DNA of 64,000 nucleotides from Megascapheus bottae (Eukaryota > Chordata > Mammalia > Rodentia > Geomyidae), in assembly GCA_024803745.1 (NCBI GenBank), contig JANJXV010000016.1, positions 43,364,025 through 43,428,024 of the forward strand, written 5' to 3'. This document shows positions 45,894 to 56,745 of this stretch, one piece after another. How positions within the stretch are numbered: position 1 is the first letter of the stretch; every line of letters starts with the position of its first letter. The notes beneath the pieces are model-generated. The model was given only the letters and a program-made list of their open reading frames with translations. It had not been told where the DNA came from and did not search any database. Both the position numbers and the translations under genes were made by a program.

Positions 45894-47514
45894 GAGGGGA
45901 TGGAAAGAACACTTAGAAAGGACAAGGGGGGAGGAAAAGATCATCTCTGTGCAGTACTTTTCTTTAACACATTTGAGAACTGAATGGAATCATAAAGGTG
46001 AGAACCAGCTTGCCGGCACCATGTTCCAACACTCAGCAAGCGGACATTTGAAAAGCATGCCTCCTGCTGCCTGATTTCTTCACTGGAAGTTCTAGTTCTA
46101 GAACAGACTGTTTGCAACAGTTGATCACTTTTTTTCACCTATCTACAAGTTCTGTAAGAAAGCCAGTTTGCCTAAAAATAGTCATTTGTACCTGTTACTT
46201 TTGCTGTTATTTAGAGTAGTAGAAAGGGAAAAGCTTTTGTAGGATGTCTTCTGTGTGATCTAGATTGTGTGTGTATGATACTGGGGATTGAACCTATGGC
46301 CTTACACATATTGGGCAAATGCTACGCCATTTAAGCCACATCCTGGGCCCTGAAGAATAGACTTCAAAATAGAATTATGGGGCAGTAATTATTTTAGAGG
46401 ACAAATAAGTAATAAGATGGACATAGCAGTTATTAGTAATTTTCTAAAGTCTGTATTGCTTAATTGTCCTGAGCAAGGGAGGAATAGAACTCTCACATGT
46501 GAGAAGTAGCACTCACATGTCATTTGCAAACAAGATGATACATAACGAGCTATAAAACAATAAAATAGTCCAAAATGGCGTCTTTATTTCTGAGTAAATG
46601 AGATGTTTTCCAGTACAGGGAGAGAAAACAATGTAGGGTAGAATTACACGAAGATAATAGAGAGTTTATACATTCTTTCTTTATTGATCATTCAGAGAAC
46701 TTCTGGCTTCCTTGCCAGATTGACAGCTGAGTTATTTGCCCTTCCCTGGTGACTGACAACAGGTAATGGAAAGGCTTTTACTGTGCTGGAGCAGCACGGA
46801 ATATTTCCTAATTTACTACTGTGGTTCTCATCAAAAAAACACTACATCTATCACTTCAATTACTGGAGTTTCACATTCAGTTTAAGGAGACATGTTTCTA
46901 TAATGTGACAGGCTTTGCAGACTCTGAGCTGTTCCCACTCTGCACCCATCGCAGTAATCGGAGAGAAACGTCCCAGAGAGCAGTTGTTATATTTTTATAT
47001 CTTTTAATGGTGTCTACTGGCAAGAAATAAAACAAACCATAAACTGATCGTTTTGATAAGGTATATTTTAGAAAGCCTCTTTTTTTTCAGCTTAGAAAAT
47101 GTTCAACAGTCCTTAATGGACAAGAACCACAGGCCGTGCACTGTGATGTTCCACAGAATTTTTTGGTACAGTCTTTGCACAGCTAAGGCACGTGGCCTCA
47201 CCTCTACTTCTGTGCTGCTTAAAGGGCTCATGCTGATCTGCCAGGAATTAACTGATCTATTCATACAAGCTAATCACTTAGGTACTGGGTAGCATCATAA
47301 AGAGAAGTTGATTTCTCCCCCAATGCCCACAATGCCTGCCTCATGGGAGAACAGGAGATCCACCAAATTTGGGGGGGGGGCACTGAGAGGGCAAAGCATG
47401 TGTACTTTGTAATGATTATCCAACTTGTCCATGTAAATTTTGTCTAAAATGCACAGACCAGAAGTGCTTCAGATTTCAGGTTTTTCAGATGTTGGAATAT
47501 ATATATATACAGTT

Positions 47515-47573
<59 letters not shown>

Positions 47574-48920
47574 GCATATGCATACTGTAGGATATCTTGG
47601 GGAGTGCATCTTAGTCCAGATACTAAATGCATTGTGTGTTGCATACTCGTCCCCCCACACGTCACCTTCATGTGGCTTGATGTGGTGCTGTTAATGGGTC
47701 TCTACTGTGATGGGGAGGGGACCTGCCAGGTGAGCTCAGGGATGATATTTTGCACCTGTGGATTTGGGGACATTGTGCATTTCAGGTTTTTAGATTGGGT
47801 CACTCAGCCAGTACTAACCAACAACCACACACCATATGCTTTCCTGGAGATGATTAAATGACCAGCGACCCCAGCTTGGAGCCTAACCTTTAATGTTTAG
47901 AGAGCTGATTGGCCCTATAATTGATTAGCAATCTAGAAAATGCTCATGACAAATTCTCAACACCTACTTGAATCATGTGCTTCCCCTCTCTGCATTGTGC
48001 ACTGGCTGGGCTGGACTCACCTCCCATCGGTAGCCCTGCCCGCCTGTGCTGCTTCCAGTCTGGCTCTGGGACCGCCTGCTCCAGCACAGCCACTCAGTCA
48101 TCCCGGTGAGGCAGCCCTTGATCCCTATAGCCCAGTGGTGGCCGCTCACCACATGTGACTAGAATGTGTAAACATGTCTAATGTGACCGCATCCCTGAGT
48201 TTTCACTTAATTTAGCATTAATCAGGTTTTCATCAATTTCATTTAATTAATCCTCCTTGGCTACGTAAGAGTTGTAGGTTGCACAGTAGTTCCCATTCCC
48301 TTTCTGCTAGCAACCCTTTCATAGACTTCCTCTCACAGGTTGGACAAGCCCGGGCCATACAGTGCCCAGTGCTTCACATGTCATCGCCCAGCGATCACCT
48401 TTTGTCTGCTCTGTCTCCTCACCTGTACCCCTGAAGCTCCTTGGGGCCCCTGCACTGCTCTTCTTCTGCAGATGGCCCAGTGGCCTGTATGTCACCCCTC
48501 TCCAGCCTTAGCTTTTGGCTTCTCAGGCCTTTTCCGAGGCTCAATCTAAGTGGCAAGGTCTTGTGTGGTGGCAGAGTTGATACAGTCCAGTCAGTGGAGT
48601 GTCTCTCATCAGGTCTGAGGCCAGGCTGTGAGAAAATATACCTTTTTGATCTCCAAAGTGCTTTTGGAGTCATCTGGGATGCTTTTGACTTTTTAAATTT
48701 GTGTTATTTCCTTCAGGTAGAGCTAATCTCTGCTGTAGTCCCAGATTTCAGAGAATTAGCTGGCACATGATAACAAGATATAGATTATTAAACAAAGATG
48801 TGAGGATTAGCAATATGAATAATTTAGCAAAAGGGCCACTATGAAATCTATAATCCAGAAAATGCTATGAGCACAGTGAAGGTGTGAGAGTTTGATCCTG
48901 CATTAAGTCTATCGTAAGTC
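45894..48920. other. 3 kb of mostly unique sequence
   Basis: Contains a short antisense ID-like fragment at 46,272-46,352 (GATACTGGGGATTGAACC, then CATTTAAGCCACATCC) and a TG microsatellite (47,516-47,574). Around 46,650-46,830 the sequence is SINE-free and carries TGACAGCTG (46,721-46,729), a combined TALE/E-box-like motif, so it might be a conserved element. No gene seen. Confidence 0.45.
47516..47574. repeat. (TG)n microsatellite
   Basis: Nearly 30 TG units, one CG interruption near the right end, preceded by a short (TA)n. It produces spurious frames of repeated C-V or H-T residues on both strands. Confidence 0.98.
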
Positions 48921-48924
48921 AAAT

Positions 48925-49325
48925 GCATATAATCCCAGCTACTCAGAAGGTAGAGAGCTCAGGGCAGGCCAAAAGCTAACAAGACCTCATTTCAACCAAC
49001 AGTTGAGATGTGATGGTCATATGTATCATTCCAGTTACTGTGAGACACAGGTAAAAGGACCGGGGTCCAAGGACAGCCTTGGCAGATTTGGTAAGATTCC
49101 TTCTCAGCAACTAATCTGAGCAGGGTACTGGTATATAAACCTGCAGTCCCATCTCCACAGGAGGCATAGATACGAGAATTATAGTCTAAAAACAGTGGAG
49201 GAAGAGTTGCAAGACTATGTGGAAATCATGGAAACAAAGGAGGTAGCTGGCTCAAGTGGCAGAACACCTACCTAATAAGCTCAAGGCCCTGAGTTGAAAC
49301 CCTATATTGGCAATTAAACATTGCT
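48925..49325 (+). mobile_element. Old multimeric B1-like SINE with ID-like tail, sense
   Basis: Three diverged B1-like starts can be seen: ATAATCCCAGCTACTCAG, ATCATTCCAGTTACTGTGAG and CCTGCAGTCCCATCTCCAC. They are followed by a tRNA-like end (AGCTGGCTCAAGTGGCAGAA, AAGGCCCTGAGTTGAAACCC). Whether this is one trimeric element or adjacent insertions is unclear. Confidence 0.55.
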
Positions 49326-49345
49326 TTTAATAAAATAAAATAAGT

Positions 49346-49591
49346 GCGCCGGGCTCAGTGGCTCATGCCTGTCATCCTAGCTACTCAGGAGGCTGAGATC
49401 TGAAGATCACAGTCCAAAGCCAGCCTGGGCACTAAAGCCCGTGAGACTCTTATCTCCAATTAACCACCAGAAAACCGGAAGTGGCGCTGTGACTCAAGGG
49501 GTAGGGAGGTAGCCTTGAGCTGAAGAGCTCAGGGTCAGCGCCCAGGCCCAGAGTTCAAGCCCCACAACCGACAAAAAATAAATAGATAAAA
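49346..49591 (+). mobile_element. Type B SINE, sense, full length
   Basis: Starts GCGCCGGGCTCAGTGGCTCA, with GAGACTCTTATCTCCAATTA, ACCGGAAGTGGCGCTG and CCCACAACCGACA plus an A-rich tail. One of the least diverged copies and a good local reference for the family. Confidence 0.96.
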
Positions 49592-51008
49592 TACGTAGTT
49601 TAGCTTGACACATTTGAAGATGTCAATGGAGGGTGCGAGGGTAAACTTGCCTTTTAAATGTGACACAGGAAATTTTTGTTTGTACAAGTTTTAGAAAGTG
49701 GACGTATCGTTCTAGGTCTCCCTCTTTTCCTTACTGCCACGCTCACAAGCCTGCCCTAGGCCATAGACCTGAATCCCACAACAGAGCGGGGTGAGGTGGG
49801 CAGTCTCTGCACACTCATCTCAAAGACAGCAGAATACTAGAAACAATCCCAGTGGTATCAGCAGTATGTGTGAGAGCCATGGGCCACCCCTGAGAATGTC
49901 ACAGAAGCTATTGGGTATAGACACACTTTTCTGTGGACCTCCAAATTAAACAAATGATTGCCATGTTTGTCTGTTTTCTTCAGCCTAAAACGTATGTAAC
50001 ACATAACAGCCCCCATGAAATACATTATGTTAACCTAACAGCCACTAGCAGAACTCAGAGCTGTGGCAGAGTATGTCCATGGAAATTGTGAACAAGAGCT
50101 CTGTATTGCGGAGTGCATCAAATCATGCCTGGCATGTTCCAGTTCCATAGCATAGAGCAGACTACTGCCTCTATAAATGGAATTTATTCATTCAAGATGG
50201 TGCTTTAATCGGAGGTACCATGTAAAGGTATAATAGTCAAATGCATGTGAAAATTACCAATTAGCATATGTCAAATAATAAGCCTCTAATTTACTGTTAA
50301 CATGCCATTAATTAATAATTAACTCATTATTATAGCTAAACCATAATGATATATTTATAATTATTATTATAACATGTATATGTAATTAGTAATGTATCCT
50401 GTGTAAGTAAAATTGACAACTAATGGTAGCAAACTTTAATAACTCCTTTTGTGAAGTAAATCAGGAGGTAAGTTGACTGAATTCTTGAGGAGCCACTGAG
50501 TCAGAGCTACCCTTTGACTTACCTATCCATAACTAACTACTTTCTGGCTGACTTTCTTTCTTGAGGGCAACCAAAAATTCATTATCAAGGGTGCTAAGGA
50601 CTAAGGAATCAGCTGTAAAATGCTGTCACTTACTCTAGCTGTCATGGTGCTTTCTTGATTGCAAATAGTGTGGTATAAGTTATTTGCTCAATCCACATGT
50701 TCAGTAAAACCTACTTTAAAGGAGTGACTCCGTTAAGTTACCTCATTGAGCCTGGGTTGTTCATGCTGGACACTGCAGGTAGAATAACTTATAACTAGTT
50801 CTCATCGTACATACACTGATGCAGGTCAGTGTCTGTTGGGCCCACCTCTTCATAGAGCCTTACAACAACAGAGCTGCTTTCACTTGGGAGGACTAGGATT
50901 GAGGAAAAAAAGAAGGGGCTGTAGGAATCTCAAGCTTTCCTCCAGAGCTCAGTCAGAAGCCAGAGATCTGAAGAAGATAAGCAAAGTGTAATCTGATTAT
51001 TGAGATGT
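49592..51008. other. Unique-looking sequence, AT-rich core
   Basis: No gene seen. At 50,260-50,400 a very AT-rich stretch holds four TAATTA motifs (50,309, 50,316, 50,358, 50,383), which may be compositional or a homeodomain-type element. Confidence 0.45.
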
Positions 51009-51440
51009 GAACTGAGTGGCTCATACCTGTAATCCTAGCTAATTAGGAGGCAGAGATCTGAGAGTTGTGATTCATAGCCAGGGCAGGCAGAAAAGTCTGA
51101 AACTCTTATCCTTATTAAAAGTACCAAAAAAGGGGACCAGGAATGTGGCCTAGTGGTAGAGTGCTTGCCTAGCATGCACGAAGACCCGGGTTCAATTCCT
51201 CGTTACCACATACATACATAGAAAAAAAGCCAGAAGTGGTGCTGAGATTCAAGTAGAAGAGCTGTAGCCTTGAGAAAACCCAAGGACTGACTGGCAAAAA
51301 AAAAAAAAAAAAAAAAAAAGTGCCAAAAAAGAACAAAAGAAAGCTAGAAGTGGAGCTGTGGCTCAAGTGGGAGCAGTAGCCTTGAGCAAAAAGAAACTGA
51401 GGGACAGTGTTCATGCCCCAAATTCAAGGCCCAGGACCCT
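51009..51440 (+). mobile_element. Type B SINE, sense, split by a type A SINE
   Basis: The head (GTGGCTCATACCTGTAATCC, AGGCAGAGATCTGAGAG, AAACTCTTATCC) runs to about 51,132. The tRNA-like remainder (GCTAGAAGTGGAGCTGTGGC, AATTCAAGGCCCAGGACC) resumes after 51,319. The gap is filled by the nested type A element. Confidence 0.9.
51117..51331 (+). mobile_element. Type A SINE nested in type B, with target-site duplication
   Basis: ACCAGGAATGTGGCCTAGTG, GGTAGAGTGCTTGCC and the B-box-like GGGTTCAATTCC (51,189-51,200) lead to GACTGGC and a long pure A run. It is flanked by AAAAGTACCAAAAAAG (51,117-51,132) and AAAAGTGCCAAAAAAG (51,316-51,331), a 16-bp target-site duplication with one mismatch. The intact A tail suggests a fairly recent insertion. 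Confidence 0.95.
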
Positions 51441-51590
51441 TATCTGGGGGAAAAAGAAACTTAGGCATAGTGTTCAGGCCCCAAATTCAAGGCCCAGGAT
51501 CCTTATCTGGGGGGAAAAGAAACTTAGGCATAGTGTTCAGGCCCCAAATTCAAGGCCCAGGATCCTTATCTGGGGGGAAAAGGGATGTGA
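51415..51590. repeat. Tandem repeat, 63-bp period, about 3 copies, from a SINE tail
   Basis: GCCCCAAATTCAAGGCCCAG begins at 51,415, 51,478 and 51,541, exactly 63 bp apart. Each unit ends CTTATCTGGGGG, then AAAAGAAACTTAGG. The unit is the terminal part of the type B SINE just upstream, so the array arose by local amplification of a retroposon end. The period is a multiple of three, which keeps 63- and 100-codon plus-strand frames open. Confidence 0.92.
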
Positions 51591-51591
51591 A

Positions 51592-51920
51592 TTCATGATT
51601 AGGTTCAAAATTAAGGTTTTATTTCTGTGCTGTAGTGAGAGGGTTACCTTAAGTAGATAAGCAAGAACCCCAGCCTTATAGGCAGGTAGACTATTAGAAC
51701 TGTAGAGTTGAGAAGGAATCGCATCAGTTCCTGTTAACTTCCTTGCAGAGGAAATTTCTGCATCATCATGGCTTTTGATTAATTCATCATGGATTCCTAT
51801 CCTTTAGCCATACTTTTACCTAAAGTATCCAGGGGGGAAAAATGTATTGTGTTTTTTTATACCAAGAAAGACAATGAAAAACAAAAGTTTCTTAGATGTG
51901 TCCCCAAAGCACCCTCCTCT
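51592..51920. other. Unique-looking sequence beside the minisatellite
   Basis: No repeat or coding signature recognised. Confidence 0.5.
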
Positions 51921-53192
51921 GTGACCTCATCCCGTGTTCATTGTCACACGTACTGTCAGATTCATGTTCATTGTCACACATGCTGTCAGATTCATGCTGC
52001 TTCAGTGACCTGATCCCATGTTCATTGTCACACATGCGGTCAGATTCATGCTGCTTCCATGACCTGATCCCGTGTTCATTGTCACCCATGCTGTCAGATT
52101 CGTGCTGCTTCCGTGACCTGATCCCGTGTTCATTGTCACACATGCGGTCAGATTCGTGCTGCTTCGGTGACCTGATCCCGTGTTCATTGTCACACATGCG
52201 GTCAGATTCGTGCTGCTTCCGTGACCTGATCCCGTGTTCATTGTCACCCATGCTGTCAGATTCGTGCTGCTTCCGTGACCTGATCCCGTGTTCATTGTCA
52301 CCCATGCTGTCAGATTCGTGCTGCTTCCGTGACCTGATCCCGTGTTCATTGTCACCCATGCTGTCAGATTCGTGCTGCTTCCGTGACCTGATCCCGTGTT
52401 CATTGTCACCCATGCTGTCAGATTCGTGCTGCTTCCGTGACCTGATCCCGTGTTCATTGTCACCCATGCGGTCAGATTCGTGCTGCTTCCGTGACCTGAT
52501 CCCGTGTTCATTGTCACCCATGCGGTCAGATTCGTGCTGCTTCCGTGACCTGATCCCGTGTTCATTGTCACCCATGCTGTCAGATTCGTGCTGCTTCCGT
52601 GACCTGATCCCGTGTTCATTGTCACACATGCGGTCAGATTCGTGCTGCTTCCGTGACCTGATCCCGTGTTCATTGTCACACATGCGGTCAGATTCGTGCT
52701 GCTTCCGTGACCTGATCCCGTGTTCATTGTCATGCATGCAGTCAGATTCGTGCTGCTTCTGTGACCTGATCCCGTGTTCATTGTCACACATGCAGTCAGA
52801 TTCGTGCTCATTGTCACACATGCTGTCAGATTCATGCTGCTTCCGTGGCCTGGTCCCATGTTCATTGTCACACATGTGGTCAGATTCGTGCTCATTGTCA
52901 CCCATGCTGTCAGGTTCGTGCTGCTTCCGTGACCTGATCCCGTGTTCATTGTCACCCATGCTGTCTGTGACCTAATCCCGTGTTCATTGTCACACATGCA
53001 GTCAGATTCGTGCTGCTTCCGTGACCTGATCCCGTGTTCATTGTCACCCATGCTGTCAGGTTCGTGCTGCTTCCGTGACCTGATCCCGTGTTCATTGTCA
53101 CCCATGCTGTCCGTGACCTGATCCCGTGTTCATTGTCACACATGCAGTCAGATTCCTGCTGCTTCCGTGACCTGGTCCCATGTTCATGATCA
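51921..53192. repeat. Minisatellite, 54-bp period, 23 units
   Basis: Units, taken from GTGACCTGATCCCGTG, start at 51,921, 52,005, then every 54 bp from 52,005 to 52,761, then 52,845, 52,929, 52,967, 53,021, 53,075, 53,113 and 53,167. The 22 intervals are 54 (17 times), 84 (three times, an extra 30-bp partial unit) and 38 (twice, a 16-bp deletion). Variant positions include CACCCATGCTGTC, CACACATGCGGTC and CACCCATGCGGTC. Each unit has three or four CpG. Because 54 is 18 codons, the array is open for 359 codons on the plus strand (51,896-52,975). On the minus strand it is open for 355 and 367 codons in two frames; one repeats GDNEHGIRSRKQHESDS. No start context, splice signal or family resemblance supports translation. 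Confidence 0.97.
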
Positions 53193-56100
53193 CATAGGTG
53201 CTATTGCATTCATATTGTACTTGTTAAAAACATTCCCATTAAACATTTAGTTTAAAGGGTGATAAATTTAAAACTCTGTGTAATGGTGTATTGTAAAGGA
53301 ATTATCCTGAATAATTTCATCTCATAGGCATACACTGTGGCAGATGTTTGCAAATCTTGGTTTAAAACTGATTGAAGTATTTTAAGAAAACTGAAATCAT
53401 GTCAGTGGTAAAATTTATTTTACCAAGTGCAGATGTAAGACATCAAGTTCTCAGACTGATGGCAGAATTAACAAAAAACACCATCTGGTTCAATAATTAC
53501 CCGAAAATACCCATATTCTTGGATTTGCTTAATACCACTTAGTTCCCAGCTTTATTTTATCTGAGTTTGCACACCAACCAGACTAGGTTGTACAAAATGG
53601 AGACTCTTTCCATCTGATCATTTTAAAAAATGTGTGTTTGCATGAATAATGAATCTTTGAATTGTTACTAAACAAGCAAATTATTTGCGTATGTGTCACA
53701 TCGGTTATCAAGTTTGCGCATGTGACAGTTTCAACAGCCGTCACGTAAAATGCATAGAGCTGGTAACCATATGTTTTTGCTTGACAAAAAGCTAAAACTC
53801 AAGATCAATTTTCAATATGGAATGCACAAATTAACACTTTAAAATGCACCGCAATATGTACAGCTTGGCAAAATGTGCAGAAATAGCACGTTCCTAGATA
53901 TTAACTGATATCTTTGGATTCGACCTTAAGGTATTCAATCATTTTGATTAAAAGACTGATTTCTCATAAAACCACAGTCAGTTGGAGGCACAAAGCCAAT
54001 GACATTTGAGCATTCATATATTTTCATAAACTTTGAACAATGTCAGGGAGACACCTCTTCAATCTTGGCCACACAACAGCAGGGTATTCAATCTTTCTTT
54101 AGCTTGAGACAGAAAATTTGAATATCAGCATAGGGTTATAAATGCAGCAGTCAGTTCCCATGGTGCACTCCACATTGGTTTTTAGGAGCAGATCTGGGCA
54201 GTGTACAGAACTTCTCACTTTACTCTTGACCACTGGTTTCCTTTCCTAGCCCTGGTCCCCACAGATGTTACATAAAAGCACTGTGTTCTGTAAATGTAGC
54301 TCCTTTAAACTGGAATGAGAAGGTTGCTTTGACAAATGGCTACTTCCAGAAGCATGGAAGGCGGTATGGAAGGCTGTGTGTGGCCGTGATTCGCAGTATT
54401 CTGATAATATAGAGGCCCCAGTATTTCCTTAGCACCTTTTATCCTTTGAATACAATAATTAGTCATTATGTTACTAGGTGTATCTAGTCCCCTTATGCCC
54501 TCTAAATAGGGTTTAGCAGAAATTAGATGTTCTTCAAATGCACCTTTATTTTTAGTTGTGTAACTTAATGCAGAATGATTATCCTATATGGCTGGTGAGA
54601 TGTGTGATTTTCAATTGTAAATAACAGTGTTGAGTGGATAAACACCCACTCTCTCCCGCTCTCTTATTCTCTTTCTCAATTTCTCGCTGTCTCCAAGCAG
54701 CTTGGGCCAAACCAGATGGGCTGTGAGGGGAAGATGAACAATTCCATCTTTCTCAGACAGAAAATGCAACAACACTCTGTTAAGAGACGGTGAAAGCATA
54801 TTTTAGTACATTGCCGTACAGGACGGAGGTTAACCTGATTTCCCAGTGTGATTCCCTTCACACTGGGCACACCTAGCGTGGTAGAATGAAGACCACTGTC
54901 AGTACTCCTCAACAAAGGATAACAAAACACTGCCCTGCAGAATTATACTTGTTACAAAAATGTCCTCAGTCATTGCTAATAACACAAATTATTGATTTTT
55001 ATTATGTATACACATCCCATCCTTCAAAAAGATCAAATGAAATTTGGCATGTGCCAAGTGTGATTACTGATGCCATATCAGAAGTGGTAGTTACTAATTA
55101 TATCCTAATTTCAAATTGAATGTGTTGTCTGAAACAGAGAAGTAAAATATGTGATTGAATGTTTGCAGCTCTTTTTAGAACAGTACGGCTTATTTAAGTA
55201 ACCCATTGCCCATAACTCTTACAAACTGTTTGGAAATGTAGCTGAAGACCTAGTAATGCTAACTCAGCTATTGTGGTTTCTTATAACTGTAGGCTCATTA
55301 CTCTTAGGAACTAGCCACACGAATTCCTGCAGGAAATGACATGGAGCAGAGGTCATAGTGGCAATGAGAAAACATCCTTGCCTGAGTAGAAGACCACTAT
55401 CCTAGGCCATTGCATTTGCAGTACTGACTACTACATGATCCATCCATTCATGCAGTCCCCTTGCCCAGCTGAAAGTCTTCCGGGAAGTGCCATGTGCCAT
55501 GTGCCATGTGTTATGACAAGGGACACATATGAAAGACAATTGTTTGTGGCCTGTGTTGGAAAATTATGGACATTGGTGCAGGACTTAGGAGGTGAGATTG
55601 CACCGTCACTGAAAACACACTATTCAAGGAGAGAACTATTTGAGAACATTCTAGGAAGAGGGTAACTAACCACAAGGACATCCATGGGAAAAGAACTCTG
55701 AGCATGTTGGCGGCAGAGAATGGACACACAAGCATAGCTGAGGGAGATTAGAGGGTGGGGGGGTGGTTGAATTGTGATGAGAACTGTATTGAACTATGGA
55801 AACCAGTTGTCATAATCAAGATGACAAAGATATGGGTGGTCCAGGCTAAGGTTGTAACCATGGAAACAGCAGGTGAGGGTTCACAATGGAGTTGGCAGAA
55901 TTCACTAGGGAATTGGATGTGAATAGGATAGGGGAGACAGATTAAGGATGGCTGCTAGGTTTCCATGTTCATCTTCTTGGATTCAAAACAGCATATTTAG
56001 GAGGAGATGACCTGGGGGTGATGAACAAGACAGAAGAGAGGCCAGCCCCGGGGCAAGCTCTGAGGACCACGGGGAAGGGCAAACACAGGAGGTTAAGAAG

Positions 56101-56426
56101 GAGAGGTCAGTGAGACAGGAGGAGACAAGAGCTTCGAGAGGGAAGGTACGAGGTGGAAGAAAATGTTTGTGTGGCTTTTCTGTGCACGCCTGGGCCTCCC
56201 ATGTGTGGGCGTGTGGGCACCTTTACTGCCTGAGTGCAGGCCCGCGTGAGCAGTGAGGCTGTCAGAACTCTGTCGAGTCCTGCTGGGCCACTGTGGTTCT
56301 GGAGGAATTTGATTTTCAGTACTTATTCACCCAGCAAGTTGCATTGTATTTACAGAATACGGTGATTCATTAAACAACATTTTTTTATTTTCACTGGAAA
56401 ATCCTAGGGGAGACACCTGTGTTCAC
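53193..56426. other. SINE-free unique sequence, possible conserved elements
   Basis: No SINE, L1 or gene seen. About 53,230-53,910 is AT-rich with isolated CpG motifs (TTTGCGTATGTGTCACA and TTTGCGCATGTGACAG near 53,686-53,730, GCCGTCACGTAA) and E-box-like CAGATG/CATCTG words. It has the texture of a conserved enhancer; conservation is untested. Confidence 0.45.
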
Positions 56427-56745
56427 TTACTAAGGCTACCATATCAGGTGTCACACGCCAAAGCTCAATGGCAGATGCTACTTCTCATGAGCCCTGGGGA
56501 TGGAAGTGAAGCTCGGGATTTTGCAGAATTGATCCCTCTCAAGGCTTCTCCTCGTGTCCTTGTCTCTTCACTTGGTTGTCCCTTTATGTGTGTCTGTGTC
56601 CCAATGACCTTGTTTTTACCTTAATTTCCTCTTCGAAGGCCTTATTTCCAAACGCAGGCACATTCTAAAACACCAGGTCTTAGAACTTCAACATGTGAAT
56701 TCTAGGAGACACAATTCAGCCCCTAATCAACCCCACAAGGTACAT
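56427..56745 (+). mobile_element. Ancient mammalian interspersed repeat, class unassigned
   Basis: Same family and orientation as 7,850-8,150: CTTATTTCCAAACGCAGGC, then CACATTCTAAAACACC, then GAACTTCAACATGTGAATTC and GACACAATTCAGCCC. A further old fragment may follow to about 56,810. Confidence 0.6.

Noticed and set aside
47440..47861. Frames with C-V or H-T dipeptide runs
   Set aside because: Translations of a TG/CA microsatellite.
51133..51205. tRNA gene
   Set aside because: A-box and B-box-like sequences belong to the type A SINE; there is no cloverleaf-capable acceptor stem with correct length and the element ends in an A tail.
51892..53143. Long minus- and plus-strand open frames (355, 367 and 359 codons) as protein-coding genes
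   Set aside because: They coincide exactly with the 54-bp array, exist on both strands and in two minus frames, and end where 38-bp units break the phase. No start context, splice signal or family resemblance.
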